This document shows, piece after piece, positions 44,487 to 53,091 of a DNA stretch of 64,000 nt. The notes below the pieces were generated by a model, which was given only the letters and a program-made list of their open reading frames with translations, made no database searches and had not been told where the DNA came from. The position numbers and the translations under genes were made by a program. This DNA is from Nitrosopumilus zosterae (GTDB lineage Archaea; Thermoproteota; Nitrososphaeria; Nitrososphaerales; Nitrosopumilaceae): NCBI RefSeq assembly GCF_025998175.1, contig NZ_AP026695.1:1398581-1462580 (forward strand), given 5' to 3'. Numbering within the stretch: the first letter of the stretch is position 1; the number at the start of each line of letters is the position of its first letter.

Positions 44487-44759
44487 ATGGGGAAAATTAG
44501 AATTAGAACCGGTAGAGGCACAGGAACCATCGAAGTTGATGATGATCCTTCTAAATGGTCAGGAGATGAATATAGGAAAATCCAAGAAGCAAGGAAAAAA
44601 GCAGCGGCAAATAGAATGGTTCACACAGGTAGAGGAACTGGTTCAAGAAAGCTAGGCGATATGCCTGATCCAAAAGCTAGACCTTCAACAGAAGGAATGA
44701 CCAGAGTTACAGGTAGAGGAACTAGTTCAAGAAAAAGTACTAACAAAGGTTCAAAATAA
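44487..44759 (+). CDS. Basic protein with three TGRGT repeats, 90 aa
   Basis: I do not recognise a named family. The motif TGRGT occurs at residues 8-12, 47-51 and 75-79, followed by GTIE, GSRK and SSRK. Between repeats 1 and 2 is an acidic then helical region (DDDPSKWSGDEYRKIQEARK). The net charge is strongly positive and the last 40 residues are likely unstructured. Gly-Arg repeats of this kind often bind RNA or DNA, which is an inference. It has its own TATA-like sequence near 44456. Confidence 0.65.
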   Translation: MGKIRIRTGRGTGTIEVDDDPSKWSGDEYRKIQEARKKAAANRMVHTGRGTGSRKLGDMPDPKARPSTEGMTRVTGRGTSSRKSTNKGSK

Positions 44760-44808
44760 TACCTCAATTTTTCATTTTTAAGATTTTTTACAGATTGCTT
44801 GAATTTGA

Positions 44809-45477
44809 TTAGATTTTAACATCAGGATTTCCAGCTTTTAGTTTTTCCCAATCTGCAAGAAAATTTTCCAACCCAATTTTTGTCAAGGGATGTTGCAACA
44901 TCTTATCTAACACAGCAGGAGGCAAAGTTACCACATCAGCTCCAATTTTTGCAGCATCAACTACATGTACAGGATGGCGCACACTTGCAACAAGAATTTG
45001 AGTTTTAAACGTAGGATAGTTTTTAAAAATTTCTTTAATATCTGCAATTAGTTTCATTCCATCCTGACCAACATCATCCAGTCTTCCAATAAATGGGCTA
45101 ACATATTTTGCACCAGATTTTGCTGCAAGTAAAGCTTGATTTGCAGAAAATATCAATGTAACATTAACAGGAATTCCTTCAGAGGAAAGTGATTTGCACG
45201 CTTTAAGTCCATCAGGAGTCATAGGAACTTTAACAACAACATTATTTCCATATTCACGTAGTCGCTTACCTTCTTCAATCATTCCAGAATATTCAGTACT
45301 GACAACTTCTAGGCTAACATCACCTTTGATAATTTTTGTAATTTCCTCCATCGCATTCTTTGGATTTCCTCCTTCCTTTGACATCAAAGACGGATTGGTG
45401 GTAATTCCATCAAGCAATCCCATATCATTGAATTTTTTAATTGAATCTAAATTGGCCGTATCAAGAAAAATTTTCAT
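44809..45477 (-). CDS. tal: Transaldolase (TalC/FSA-type small transaldolase)
   Basis: A 222-residue small transaldolase. Start MKIFLDTANLDSIKKFNDMG and GITTNPSLMSKEGG are typical; the Schiff-base Lys is in NVVVKVPMTPDGLKA, followed by NVTLIFSANQALLAAKSGAK and VSPFIGRLDDVG. It transfers dihydroxyacetone units in the non-oxidative pentose phosphate pathway; related proteins are fructose-6-phosphate aldolases. The ATG overlaps the end of the transketolase C-half gene by four bases, so they form one operon. Confidence 0.94.
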   Translation of the reverse strand: MKIFLDTANLDSIKKFNDMGLLDGITTNPSLMSKEGGNPKNAMEEITKIIKGDVSLEVVSTEYSGMIEEGKRLREYGNNVVVKVPMTPDGLKACKSLSSEGIPVNVTLIFSANQALLAAKSGAKYVSPFIGRLDDVGQDGMKLIADIKEIFKNYPTFKTQILVASVRHPVHVVDAAKIGADVVTLPPAVLDKMLQHPLTKIGLENFLADWEKLKAGNPDVKI

Positions 45478-46448
45478 AATTTTTTGCTCCTAATTTCTTT
45501 GACTTGTTTTGCTATATTAAAAGATGTTATTCCATGTTTTTCCAAGAGTAAAGGAACCTCATCATCTCTAGCAGATTCCCCAAACATGTCTTGAGCACCA
45601 ATTCTCTTGATAGGAACAGGGTAAGATTCAGTAACAGATTCTGCGACTGCAGAACCCATTCCAGCAAAAATATTATGTTCTTCAGTAGTTACCATACAAC
45701 CAGTTTCTCTGGCAGCTTTTTCCAATAACTCATTATCAAGAGGTTTTATTGAAAACATATCCAAAACTCTACATGAGATTCCATCGTGTTGCAATGTATC
45801 AGCCGCCTCTAATGCCATTCTAACAGTAATTCCACAGGCCACAATAGTGCAATCAGAACCATCTCGTAATGTTATTCCCTTTCCAATGTGAAATTCTTGA
45901 GATTCTGAATGGATTAATGGAGTTTTAGATCTTGCCATTCTCATGTAAAAAGGACCATATTCTCTTGCCATTAATTGAGTCAATTTAGAAACGGCCACAG
46001 TGTCGGCGGGAATTAAAACTCGGAAATTTGGAATCACTCTCATTATTGCAATATCTTCAATTTGCTGATGAGAGCCACCATCAGGTCCAACAGATAGACC
46101 ACCATGAGATGAAACTAATTTTACATTTAGGCCTTTTTTCCCTGGAGGTGAAGGATATGCAACATTATTACGAATTTGATCAACCGCTCTTCCGGGTAAA
46201 AATATAGCATAAGTGCTTGCAAAAGAGATCTTTCCAGAAACAGCCAATCCTGCAGAAATTGTAACTAGATTTGCTTCGGCAATACCCACATTAAAGAACC
46301 TATCAGGAAATTCTTTTCCAAAATCAGAAGTCTTTAGTGAATCAGTTGTATCAGCACCTAAAACTACAACGTTGGGATTTTCTTTTCCAAGTTGTACAAG
46401 TGCTTTAGAATATGCTGAGCGCATATCAGTCATTATAGGATCATTCAA
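45474..46448 (-). CDS. tkt: Transketolase, C-terminal (pyrimidine-binding) subunit
   Basis: About 324 residues carrying the TPP pyrimidine-binding and C-terminal domains: DTTDSLKTSDFGKEFPDRFF, NVGIAEANLVTISAGLAVSG, HGGLSVGPDGGSHQQIEDIA and TTEEHNIFAGMGSAVAE. I choose the TTG at 46448, which overlaps the stop of the preceding gene as TTGA; ATG 46433 is an alternative, and an upstream frame extension to 46520 would lie inside the neighbour's coding region. It forms the active enzyme with the N-terminal half encoded just upstream in the fused gene. Confidence 0.93.
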   Translation of the reverse strand: MNDPIMTDMRSAYSKALVQLGKENPNVVVLGADTTDSLKTSDFGKEFPDRFFNVGIAEANLVTISAGLAVSGKISFASTYAIFLPGRAVDQIRNNVAYPSPPGKKGLNVKLVSSHGGLSVGPDGGSHQQIEDIAIMRVIPNFRVLIPADTVAVSKLTQLMAREYGPFYMRMARSKTPLIHSESQEFHIGKGITLRDGSDCTIVACGITVRMALEAADTLQHDGISCRVLDMFSIKPLDNELLEKAARETGCMVTTEEHNIFAGMGSAVAESVTESYPVPIKRIGAQDMFGESARDDEVPLLLEKHGITSFNIAKQVKEIRSKKL

Positions 46449-48112
46449 AGATATCCCGCCTCCTTTGCAATTCTTTGAATTTGATCTTGTTTTTCTCCCA
46501 CCACATGCAAACCAATCCATTTTTTCACTAAATCAATTCCACCTAACTCATTTGCTTTATCAAGCAAAATTCGTCGTCTAGATTTTAAAACTTCATTTCT
46601 AAAATCTCTAATTGCAGATCTTACATCTTGTTGTCCAATAATTGCTCCACCACCAACAAATACACGTGCTCCATCAGCAAATACAGAGCCAATATTTTCT
46701 AGGTTTACGCCTCCATCAGCCTCAATATAACCTGAAAAGTTGTGTTCTTTTAGAACAGCGTTCAATCTATTCATTTTTGAGTGTGTCTCTTCAATGTATT
46801 TTTGTCCAGATTTTCCGGGTACTACAGACATTACAATTAGTTGATCCAATGATGGTATGAATTTGTAAAACCATTCAGGTAATTCAGTTTCTGGATTTAT
46901 AGCAAAACCCACACCTACTTGATTTTGTTTAAGTAAATCATGAATTTCTCCAAAACTTGATTCGTCAGTTACTTCAGCATGAACTGTAATTATGTCACTG
47001 CCTGCATCGATGTAATCCTTAACATGTTTTACAGGCTCATTAATCATTAAGTGAGAATCAAATGGAATTACAGTAAGTGATCTTAGTTCTTTTATTTTAT
47101 TATGATCAAAAGTTTTGGTTGGAACAAATCGACCATCCATTACATCAAGATGAATATAGTCAGCCCTGCCTGAAACACATCTTTTGATTTCATTTTCTAA
47201 ATTTGTCATATCGCCTGCAATGATTGATGGGGCAATCATAAATTGAGAATCTAATTCAAGATTAATAATTTGGAGAACATCAGAGTCGGGAGATTTGCCA
47301 TGCCATTGTGGATTATCCTCCATATGTTCAACAGACTTGCCCTTTATTGTTCTAGATATTATCATTGTAGGAACTCCTTTTGTAGCATTTGCTTTGGCTA
47401 TTGCAGAGTCAATTTGCTCAATTCGATGACCGTCAATTTCAATGACATTCCAACCAAAAGATCTCCATTTATCTCCGGTCTTCCATCTTGAAGCATCCTT
47501 CCACATTTCAGAAAGATTATCGCCTTCTAATTTTTCATCAAGGGGCATAATTTTTTCAGTGTAAGAATCTTGTTGAATGAAATTTCTATCAAGAAAAGCA
47601 GTCAGATTGTCAACTTTGTATTTTGCAGCTGTCATTGCTGCCTCCCAAATCTGACCTTCGTCAGATTCACCATCGCCTATAATTGTGTAAATATGATGAT
47701 TTTTGGAATCAATTTTTGCAGCCAGTGCAATTCCAATAGAATATGACAATCCAGTACCTAATGAACCGCCACAAAATTCTACGCCAGGACATTTAAGATC
47801 TGGATGTCCCTGTAATCTACTTCCAAATTTTCGTAAAGTATCAAGTTCAGATTCTGGAAAATAACCTGCTACCGCCATATTGGAAAATAACCCCGGAGCT
47901 GCATGACCTTTGGACAGAACTAAACGATCTCGATCTTCCCATTGAGGATTTTGAGGATCAAATTTCAAATACTTGTTGAATAAACACCCCATTATTTCTG
48001 CCATTGAGAAAGAACCACCAGGATGACCAGAACCTGCAGCGTTTGTTGCCGTGATAACTAATTTTCTGGCTTTAAGAATATTTTTCTTGATTTGATAATA
48101 ATTGAGCCCCAT
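46445..48112 (-). CDS. Fusion: transketolase N-terminal subunit plus ribulose-phosphate 3-epimerase
   Basis: A single 555-residue frame with two enzymes. Residues 1 to about 285 are the TPP-binding transketolase N half: AAGSGHPGGSFSMAEIMG, LSKGHAAPGLFS, the GDGESDEGQIWEAAMTAAKY motif with the diphosphate-binding GDG, and LDRNFIQQDSYTE. From Met292 a complete ribulose-phosphate 3-epimerase follows: IAPSIIAGDMTNLE, DYIHLDVMDGRFVPTKTF, FDSHLMINEPVKHV, VMSVVPGKSGQKYIEE and EADGGVNLENIG, VFVGGGAIIG. A 45-residue tail of unclear role closes the protein. Both activities serve the non-oxidative pentose phosphate pathway, matching the downstream transketolase C half and transaldolase. Confidence 0.93.
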   Translation of the reverse strand: MGLNYYQIKKNILKARKLVITATNAAGSGHPGGSFSMAEIMGCLFNKYLKFDPQNPQWEDRDRLVLSKGHAAPGLFSNMAVAGYFPESELDTLRKFGSRLQGHPDLKCPGVEFCGGSLGTGLSYSIGIALAAKIDSKNHHIYTIIGDGESDEGQIWEAAMTAAKYKVDNLTAFLDRNFIQQDSYTEKIMPLDEKLEGDNLSEMWKDASRWKTGDKWRSFGWNVIEIDGHRIEQIDSAIAKANATKGVPTMIISRTIKGKSVEHMEDNPQWHGKSPDSDVLQIINLELDSQFMIAPSIIAGDMTNLENEIKRCVSGRADYIHLDVMDGRFVPTKTFDHNKIKELRSLTVIPFDSHLMINEPVKHVKDYIDAGSDIITVHAEVTDESSFGEIHDLLKQNQVGVGFAINPETELPEWFYKFIPSLDQLIVMSVVPGKSGQKYIEETHSKMNRLNAVLKEHNFSGYIEADGGVNLENIGSVFADGARVFVGGGAIIGQQDVRSAIRDFRNEVLKSRRRILLDKANELGGIDLVKKWIGLHVVGEKQDQIQRIAKEAGYL

Positions 48113-48188
48113 CTCGAACGTTATCTTTGTAAATTGAATAAAAATCTACTTCTGCAATATTTTAATTGGATCGGCAATATGAGAAGAT

Positions 48189-48566
48189 ATGGAAATTATT
48201 GAAAATGTTCCAATAGTAGTTTTTGATAATCAATGCTATTTGTGTATAAAATTTGCAAAAGCTGTAGATTTTTTTGCCAGAGGTAAAATTTCAATGGTAG
48301 GTCATTATTCAGATTTTGGAAAAAAGATAAGAGACCAAATTTTAGATGAATCGGCTTTGGAAATGTTTTGGTTTATTGACAAAAAAACTGCGTATGGAGG
48401 AAGAGCTGCAATATACCCATTATTAAAATCATTTTTTTCTAAAAGAACAAAAAAATTAATTTCAGTTAAAATTGATGATAATTGTGAACAAAATTGCAAA
48501 ACCGTAAATGCAGTTTTTGTTAGATCCTCTAGTTTACTAACTAATAGCAAAAAAATTAATTTTTAG
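48189..48566 (+). CDS. DCC-family (DUF393-like) thiol-disulfide oxidoreductase candidate
   Basis: A 125-residue protein whose start VPIVVFDNQCYLCIKFAKAV resembles the DxxCxxC signature of the DCC/DUF393 family of thioredoxin-like proteins. The pattern continues with a segment ESALEMFWFIDKKTAYGGRA, like the conserved region of that family in which a sugar-acid or quinone redox role has been proposed. Two further Cys (NCEQNC) lie near the end. It is divergent from the transketolase fusion gene. Function inferred from the motif only. Confidence 0.6.
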   Translation: MEIIENVPIVVFDNQCYLCIKFAKAVDFFARGKISMVGHYSDFGKKIRDQILDESALEMFWFIDKKTAYGGRAAIYPLLKSFFSKRTKKLISVKIDDNCEQNCKTVNAVFVRSSSLLTNSKKINF

Positions 48567-48601
48567 TAAATCTAAATAATACTTCAAAATTATCAAGTTC
48601 A

Positions 48602-50080
48602 GTGAAAATAAAAACTGAAAGTTCTATTAAAAAGAAAACGGATTTACTTTGTGGATTTGTCCTAGAAAATTCAAACAAAGTGTTAGGATTATCTAAGATT
48701 GATAGAAAAATAGCACTGTCAGTAAATCAATCTCTAAAAGACATGGAAGGAAAGTTAGGGAAATTGAGCATCATTCCTTTGCCTGAGGACAAATATACTA
48801 AAAGAATTCTTCTTGCAGGATTAGGAAAAAGAGAAGAATGGACAGAAGATACTTTAAGAAATGTTTCAGGCAAAATTGCACAAAAAGCACGAGAGTTAAA
48901 GTTGAAAGAATTTTCAATAATTTTGCCCCCAAGTTTTGAAATTGATCCAATTTCATCTATTTCTCAAATTATCGAAGGCTCAAAAATGGCTCTGTATAAA
49001 TTCGATAAATTTAAGGCAGAGAAAACAGAAAATGAACCAAATCTCACAATCATTGTTTCAGAATCAAATAAGATTTCCAAGGCCATCAGAACTTCCGAGA
49101 TTGTTGCAGATAGTGCAATATTTACCAAAAGCATTGCAAACTTACCCCCAAACGAATGCACTCCGACTACTTTAGCAAACTTTGCAAAAATGATTTCAAA
49201 AAAGAACAAAATGAAATGCAGTGTTATTTCTAAACTTGAATTAAAAAAGAAAGGTTTTGGAGGAATTTCTGCAGTTGGACAAGGAAGTAAAAATGAACCA
49301 AAACTAATTGTTTTAGAACATAATAATGGACCAACAAATCAAAAACCTATTGTTCTAGTAGGTAAAGCTGTAACATTTGACACAGGCGGAATCTCATTGA
49401 AACCAGGGGATAAAATGGATGAAATGAAATTTGACAAATGTGGTGGATGTACAGTTCTAGGAATCATGAAAGCAGTTTCAGAATTAAGATTGCCAATCAA
49501 CGTAGTAGGAATAATTCCTTCGGTTGAAAATATGCCAGGAGGGGAATCATACAGACCAGGCGATATTATAAAATTATACAGCGGAAAAACAGCAGAGATT
49601 CTCAATACAGACGCAGAAGGCAGATTGATTTTAGCGGATGCATTGTCATATGGAGAAAAACAATTTTCTCCAAAGGCAATAATTGATTTTGCAACACTTA
49701 CTGGTGCATGCATTATTGCATTAGGAACCAATGTTGCTGCAATAGTATCAAATGACGAAAAACTAACAAGAAAGATCAACGACTCATCTAAAAGGACAAG
49801 TGAGGAGATTTGGGAGCTTCCACTAAATCAAGACTATATGGACATGATAAAATCAGATGTTGCAGATATGAAAAATGTAGGGATAGGAAGAGCTGCAGGA
49901 ACCATCACAGCTGCAGCATTTTTGAAAAACGCTATTAACAATACACCATGGATACACTTCGATATTGCAGGAGTTGCGTGGACTCAAACAGCAACTAAAG
50001 AAAAATCATACAATCCAAAAGGTGCAACAGGATTTGGTGTAAGGTTAATTTTAGATTATTTACAAAAATTGGAAAGTTAG
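48602..50080 (+). CDS. pepA: Leucyl aminopeptidase (M17 family)
   Basis: A 492-residue two-metal aminopeptidase. The C-terminal catalytic domain contains VGKAVTFDTGGISLKPGDKM, DKCGGCTVLGIMKA and the family signature NTDAEGRLILADAL. The N-terminal domain has the macro-like fold typical of M17. The start GTG at 48602 has TAAATAAT about 25 nt upstream. It releases N-terminal residues from peptides and may help recycle proteasome products. The stop overlaps a small zinc finger gene on the other strand by four bases. Confidence 0.95.
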   Translation: MKIKTESSIKKKTDLLCGFVLENSNKVLGLSKIDRKIALSVNQSLKDMEGKLGKLSIIPLPEDKYTKRILLAGLGKREEWTEDTLRNVSGKIAQKARELKLKEFSIILPPSFEIDPISSISQIIEGSKMALYKFDKFKAEKTENEPNLTIIVSESNKISKAIRTSEIVADSAIFTKSIANLPPNECTPTTLANFAKMISKKNKMKCSVISKLELKKKGFGGISAVGQGSKNEPKLIVLEHNNGPTNQKPIVLVGKAVTFDTGGISLKPGDKMDEMKFDKCGGCTVLGIMKAVSELRLPINVVGIIPSVENMPGGESYRPGDIIKLYSGKTAEILNTDAEGRLILADALSYGEKQFSPKAIIDFATLTGACIIALGTNVAAIVSNDEKLTRKINDSSKRTSEEIWELPLNQDYMDMIKSDVADMKNVGIGRAAGTITAAAFLKNAINNTPWIHFDIAGVAWTQTATKEKSYNPKGATGFGVRLILDYLQKLES

Positions 50081-50205
50081 TACCCTCTACTGTTTCTATC
50101 AGGAACCCCAACATTTGGATTTCTCCAACCATGTTTGTCCATCATGTGATTTAGCAATCGAATATCATTGTCACACAATTCTCCACAAACGCTACAGTTA
50201 GGCAT
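50077..50205 (-). CDS. Small C2H2 zinc finger protein, 42 aa
   Basis: An ATG-started frame of 42 codons ending in TAA at 50077. The protein MPNCSVCGELCDNDIRLLNH then MMDKHGWRNPNVGVPDRNSR has C4-x2-C7-x12-H20-x4-H25, the spacing of a classical C2H2 finger, with an additional Cys11 and a basic tail. A TATA-like sequence (minus strand TTTTAATAT) is centred about 32 nt before the ATG. Single C2H2 fingers are widespread in archaea as nucleic-acid or protein-binding mini-proteins. Target unknown. Confidence 0.62.
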   Translation of the reverse strand: MPNCSVCGELCDNDIRLLNHMMDKHGWRNPNVGVPDRNSRGY

Positions 50206-50263
50206 TGAATTCACTTCAATCCAAGTAATTGGATATTAAAAGATTGATTGTAAATTAGAAAAT

Positions 50264-50376
50264 GCCAGCACTGTTGCTTCCCAAAGGCTCTCGCATTTTA
50301 GTAGCACAACAGCGACGTCAGGTTTGACTTCCAAGTTCGGAATGGGATTGGGTCGCACCCTAACGCTATGGCCGGC
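50264..50376 (-). rRNA. 5S ribosomal RNA
   Basis: On the minus strand the gene reads GCCGGCCATAGCG and contains the conserved CCCATTCCGAACTTGGAAGT, then GCGAGAGCCTTTGGGAAGC near the 3' end, closing with GTGCTGGC, which pairs with the 5' end as helix I. About 113 nt between the helix ends; true termini may differ by a few bases. It is not linked to 16S or 23S genes here, as is usual in thaumarchaea. Confidence 0.93.
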
Positions 50377-50440
50377 TTGAAAAATGATGATGAATTCTCA
50401 TCTATTAACGTAACGCAGGATTTCAAATGCTCAAAATAGG

Positions 50441-50447
50441 TATAAAA
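50441..50447 (+). promoter_or_regulatory. TATA box for ABCE1 gene
   Basis: TATAAAA is centred 27 nt before the ATG at 50471, the leaderless spacing. Confidence 0.55.
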
Positions 50448-50470
50448 CGAAGAAAATACGAGATTACAGC

Positions 50471-52258
50471 ATGACTCACAGGGTGGCTGTTTTAGATCAA
50501 GATCTATGCCAACCAAAAAAATGTGGTTTAGAATGTATAAAATACTGCCCAGTAAACAAATCAGGAGCAGAATGTATTGTTCTTAACGAGGAGTCAAAGA
50601 AAGCAAAGATAGACGAAGATATTTGCAATGGGTGTGGGATTTGTGTCAAAGTATGTCCATTTGATGCCATCACCATTGTGAATTTGGCAAGCGAGTTAGC
50701 TACGGATAAAATACATCAATATGGGGCAAATTCATTTAGACTGTTCAAATTACCCACTCCAAAAAAAGGGGAGGTTGTGGGATTATTAGGAAGAAACGGA
50801 ATGGGAAAAAGTACTGTAGTAAATATTCTATCAGGAAATTTAAAGCCGAATCTTGGAAGATATGAAAATCCACCAGAATGGAATGAAATTTTAAAACACT
50901 ATAGTGGAACTGAACTCAAACAACATTTTGAAAAAATTGAACAAAAACAAATTCGAGCATCTATAAAACCACAGCAGGTCCATCACATTGCACAAGCTTT
51001 TGACGGAACGGGAAAAGAACTTCTTGACAAATATGATGAAAGAGGAGTTTCAAGAGACTTGATCAAAGAATTAGGATTAGAAAACTCTATGGAACAGAGT
51101 TTAAAGGAATTAAGTGGAGGAGAGTTACAAAGAATTGCGGTAGCTGCTGCTGCGTCAAAAGATGTGGAATTTTATTTCTTTGATGAACCATCATCGTATA
51201 ATGATGTTTTTCAAAGAACAGGAGTTGCTCGTGTAATTCAGAACTTGGCAAAAATTGGAAAAAGTGTAATGGTTGTAGAACATGATTTAACATTACTTGA
51301 TTTTCTTAGTGATTATATCGAAGTTCTTTATGGCGAACCTGGGGCTTATGGGATTGTCTCGACCATACTTTCTACGAAAATTGGAATCAATGTCTTTCTT
51401 GACGGATATTTACCAAATGAAAATGTTAGATTTAGAGACAAAAAATTTTCTTTTGATGTGTCGTCATCTACTACAGACATATTTGAAGAAGGAAGTACAA
51501 TTGTTACATATCCTAGATTAGTAAAAAAATACCCTACATTTTCAGTAACTGTTGAAGCTGGAGAAGTGAGAAAGGGTGAAGTCCTAGGCATAATGGGAGC
51601 CAATGCACTAGGAAAGACAACAATGATGAAGATGATTGCAGGAGTTGAAAAACCAGATTCTGGCAGCATTGATAAAAAAATAAAGATAGCATACAAACCT
51701 CAATATCTTCAAAACGACATTGACGTAGATGTCATATCAGTATTAGACAAAGCAAATGGCAATCCAGTGGAAGGAAGTATGGAAGAAGAACAAATACTGG
51801 AGCCATTAAAAATCAAAAAACTATACAATAAATCTATCAAAAACCTTTCTGGTGGAGAATTGCAGAAAATTGCAGTTGCATCATGCTTATTACAAAAAGT
51901 AGATTTGTATGCATTAGATGAGCCCTCTGCATTTTTAGATGTAGAAGACAGAATCGCAGTTGCAAAATTCATACAGAAATTTGTTCGTTCTTTTGGAAAA
52001 TCAGCGATAATCATTGATCATGATCTACAGTTGATGGATTTGATTTCAGATTCAATAGTAATTTTTGAGGGAGAATCAGGAGTAGAGGGAAGAGCTACTA
52101 CTCCAATGAGAAAAGCTGAAGCAATGAATAGATTTCTAAAATCCCTTGATATGTCATTTAGAAGAGACGAAAGAAGTCTCAGACCTCGTGTGAACAAACT
52201 AGATAGTAGATTGGATAAAAATCAGAAAACATCAGGAAATTTCTATTACAAGCATTGA
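50471..52258 (+). CDS. abce1: ABCE1/Rli1 ribosome-recycling ATPase
   Basis: A 595-residue twin-ATPase that splits ribosomes after termination. The N-terminal domain holds two [4Fe-4S] clusters with Cys in LCQPKKCGLECIKYCPVN and ICNGCGICVKVCP. NBD1 has GLLGRNGMGKSTVVNILSG, LSGGELQRIAVAAA and YFFDEPSS; NBD2 has GIMGANALGKTTMMKMIAG, LSGGELQKIAVASCL and YALDEPSAFLD. The hinge with basic residues and the C-terminal tail are present, so the protein is full-length. It is followed by a Trm5-like gene with a TTGA overlap. Confidence 0.97.
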   Translation: MTHRVAVLDQDLCQPKKCGLECIKYCPVNKSGAECIVLNEESKKAKIDEDICNGCGICVKVCPFDAITIVNLASELATDKIHQYGANSFRLFKLPTPKKGEVVGLLGRNGMGKSTVVNILSGNLKPNLGRYENPPEWNEILKHYSGTELKQHFEKIEQKQIRASIKPQQVHHIAQAFDGTGKELLDKYDERGVSRDLIKELGLENSMEQSLKELSGGELQRIAVAAAASKDVEFYFFDEPSSYNDVFQRTGVARVIQNLAKIGKSVMVVEHDLTLLDFLSDYIEVLYGEPGAYGIVSTILSTKIGINVFLDGYLPNENVRFRDKKFSFDVSSSTTDIFEEGSTIVTYPRLVKKYPTFSVTVEAGEVRKGEVLGIMGANALGKTTMMKMIAGVEKPDSGSIDKKIKIAYKPQYLQNDIDVDVISVLDKANGNPVEGSMEEEQILEPLKIKKLYNKSIKNLSGGELQKIAVASCLLQKVDLYALDEPSAFLDVEDRIAVAKFIQKFVRSFGKSAIIIDHDLQLMDLISDSIVIFEGESGVEGRATTPMRKAEAMNRFLKSLDMSFRRDERSLRPRVNKLDSRLDKNQKTSGNFYYKH

Positions 52259-53091
52259 CTCGGATGTTAAAAAAAGCACTTTCAAGTGTGCTTTCTGAAA
52301 AAGAAAGTGAGGATTTGATCTCAGCATTTGATCAAATTGGAGACATAATTATTGTAAGAATCCCAAATTCCCTGTTGCCAAAGAAAAAAATCATTGGTGA
52401 GACTCTGCTAAATGAAGTAAAAATTGCCAGGAGTGTATTCTATCAAGCATCAGATGTCGAGGGAGATTTTCGCACAAGGAATTTAGAAATCCTAGCAGGA
52501 GAAGACAACACTGAGACAGAATACAAAGAATTTGGATGTAAATTCATAGTTGATGTTGAAAAGGCATTTTTTTCACCTAGATTATCAACAGAAAGAGAAA
52601 GAATTGCAAATTTGATTCAGGATGGAGAGGTAGTAACAAACATGTTTGCAGGAGTTGGAATGTTCTCGGTAATGGCTGCAAAAAAGAAAAAATGCACTGT
52701 TTATAGTTTAGATATCAATCCAGTTGCCTCAAAACTATGTGAAAAAAATATAGAACTAAACAAATTAACGGGAAAAATAATATCAATTAATGGAGATGCA
52801 TCTAGAATTATCGAGGAACAGTTAGAGAATAAATCAGATAGAACATTGATGTTATTGCCAGAAAGATCGGATGAATTTTTAAAATCTGCAATTAGTACAA
52901 CTAAAAATGAAGGAATAATCCATTATTATTCCCATATTCATGCTGATAAAAAATCGGAAGCTGGAAAACTTTCAGAAGAGCATTACCTTCAAGTCACACC
53001 AGTCAAATCAGAAATTCTAGGATCAAAAATTGTAAGAGCAGTAGGTCCAAGATATTATCAAACAGTAGTGGATGTAAAAATTTCTAAATAG
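52255..53091 (+). CDS. Trm5/TYW2-family tRNA-modifying enzyme (position 37)
   Basis: A 278-residue class I SAM-fold enzyme. Family parts are GCKFIVDVEKAFFSPRLSTE followed by RERIANLI, the SAM motif NMFAGVGMFSVMAAKK, YSLDINPVASKLCEKNIELN and a C-terminal IIHYYSHIHADKK. Trm5 methylates G37; TYW2/Taw2 transfers an aminocarboxypropyl group in wyosine synthesis on tRNA-Phe. In Trm5 the catalytic motif is usually NxPxxAxEFL; here the corresponding stretch is LLPERSDEFL, without the Asn, so a TYW2-like activity is possible. Start TTG overlaps the ABCE1 stop. Confidence 0.85.
   Translation: MTRMLKKALSSVLSEKESEDLISAFDQIGDIIIVRIPNSLLPKKKIIGETLLNEVKIARSVFYQASDVEGDFRTRNLEILAGEDNTETEYKEFGCKFIVDVEKAFFSPRLSTERERIANLIQDGEVVTNMFAGVGMFSVMAAKKKKCTVYSLDINPVASKLCEKNIELNKLTGKIISINGDASRIIEEQLENKSDRTLMLLPERSDEFLKSAISTTKNEGIIHYYSHIHADKKSEAGKLSEEHYLQVTPVKSEILGSKIVRAVGPRYYQTVVDVKISK

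Noticed and set aside
46449..46520. N-terminal extension of the transketolase C half
   Set aside because: It overlaps the end of the fusion gene by 72 nt and reads WFACGGRKTRSNSK, unlike any transketolase; TTG 46448 or ATG 46433 is better.
46213..46581. Forward 122-aa frame opposite the transketolase genes
   Set aside because: Antisense to two well supported coding regions; no family resemblance.
50383..50398. ATGATGATGA resembling a C box of a C/D guide RNA
   Set aside because: No CTGA D box within the next 60 nt and no internal D'/C' pair.
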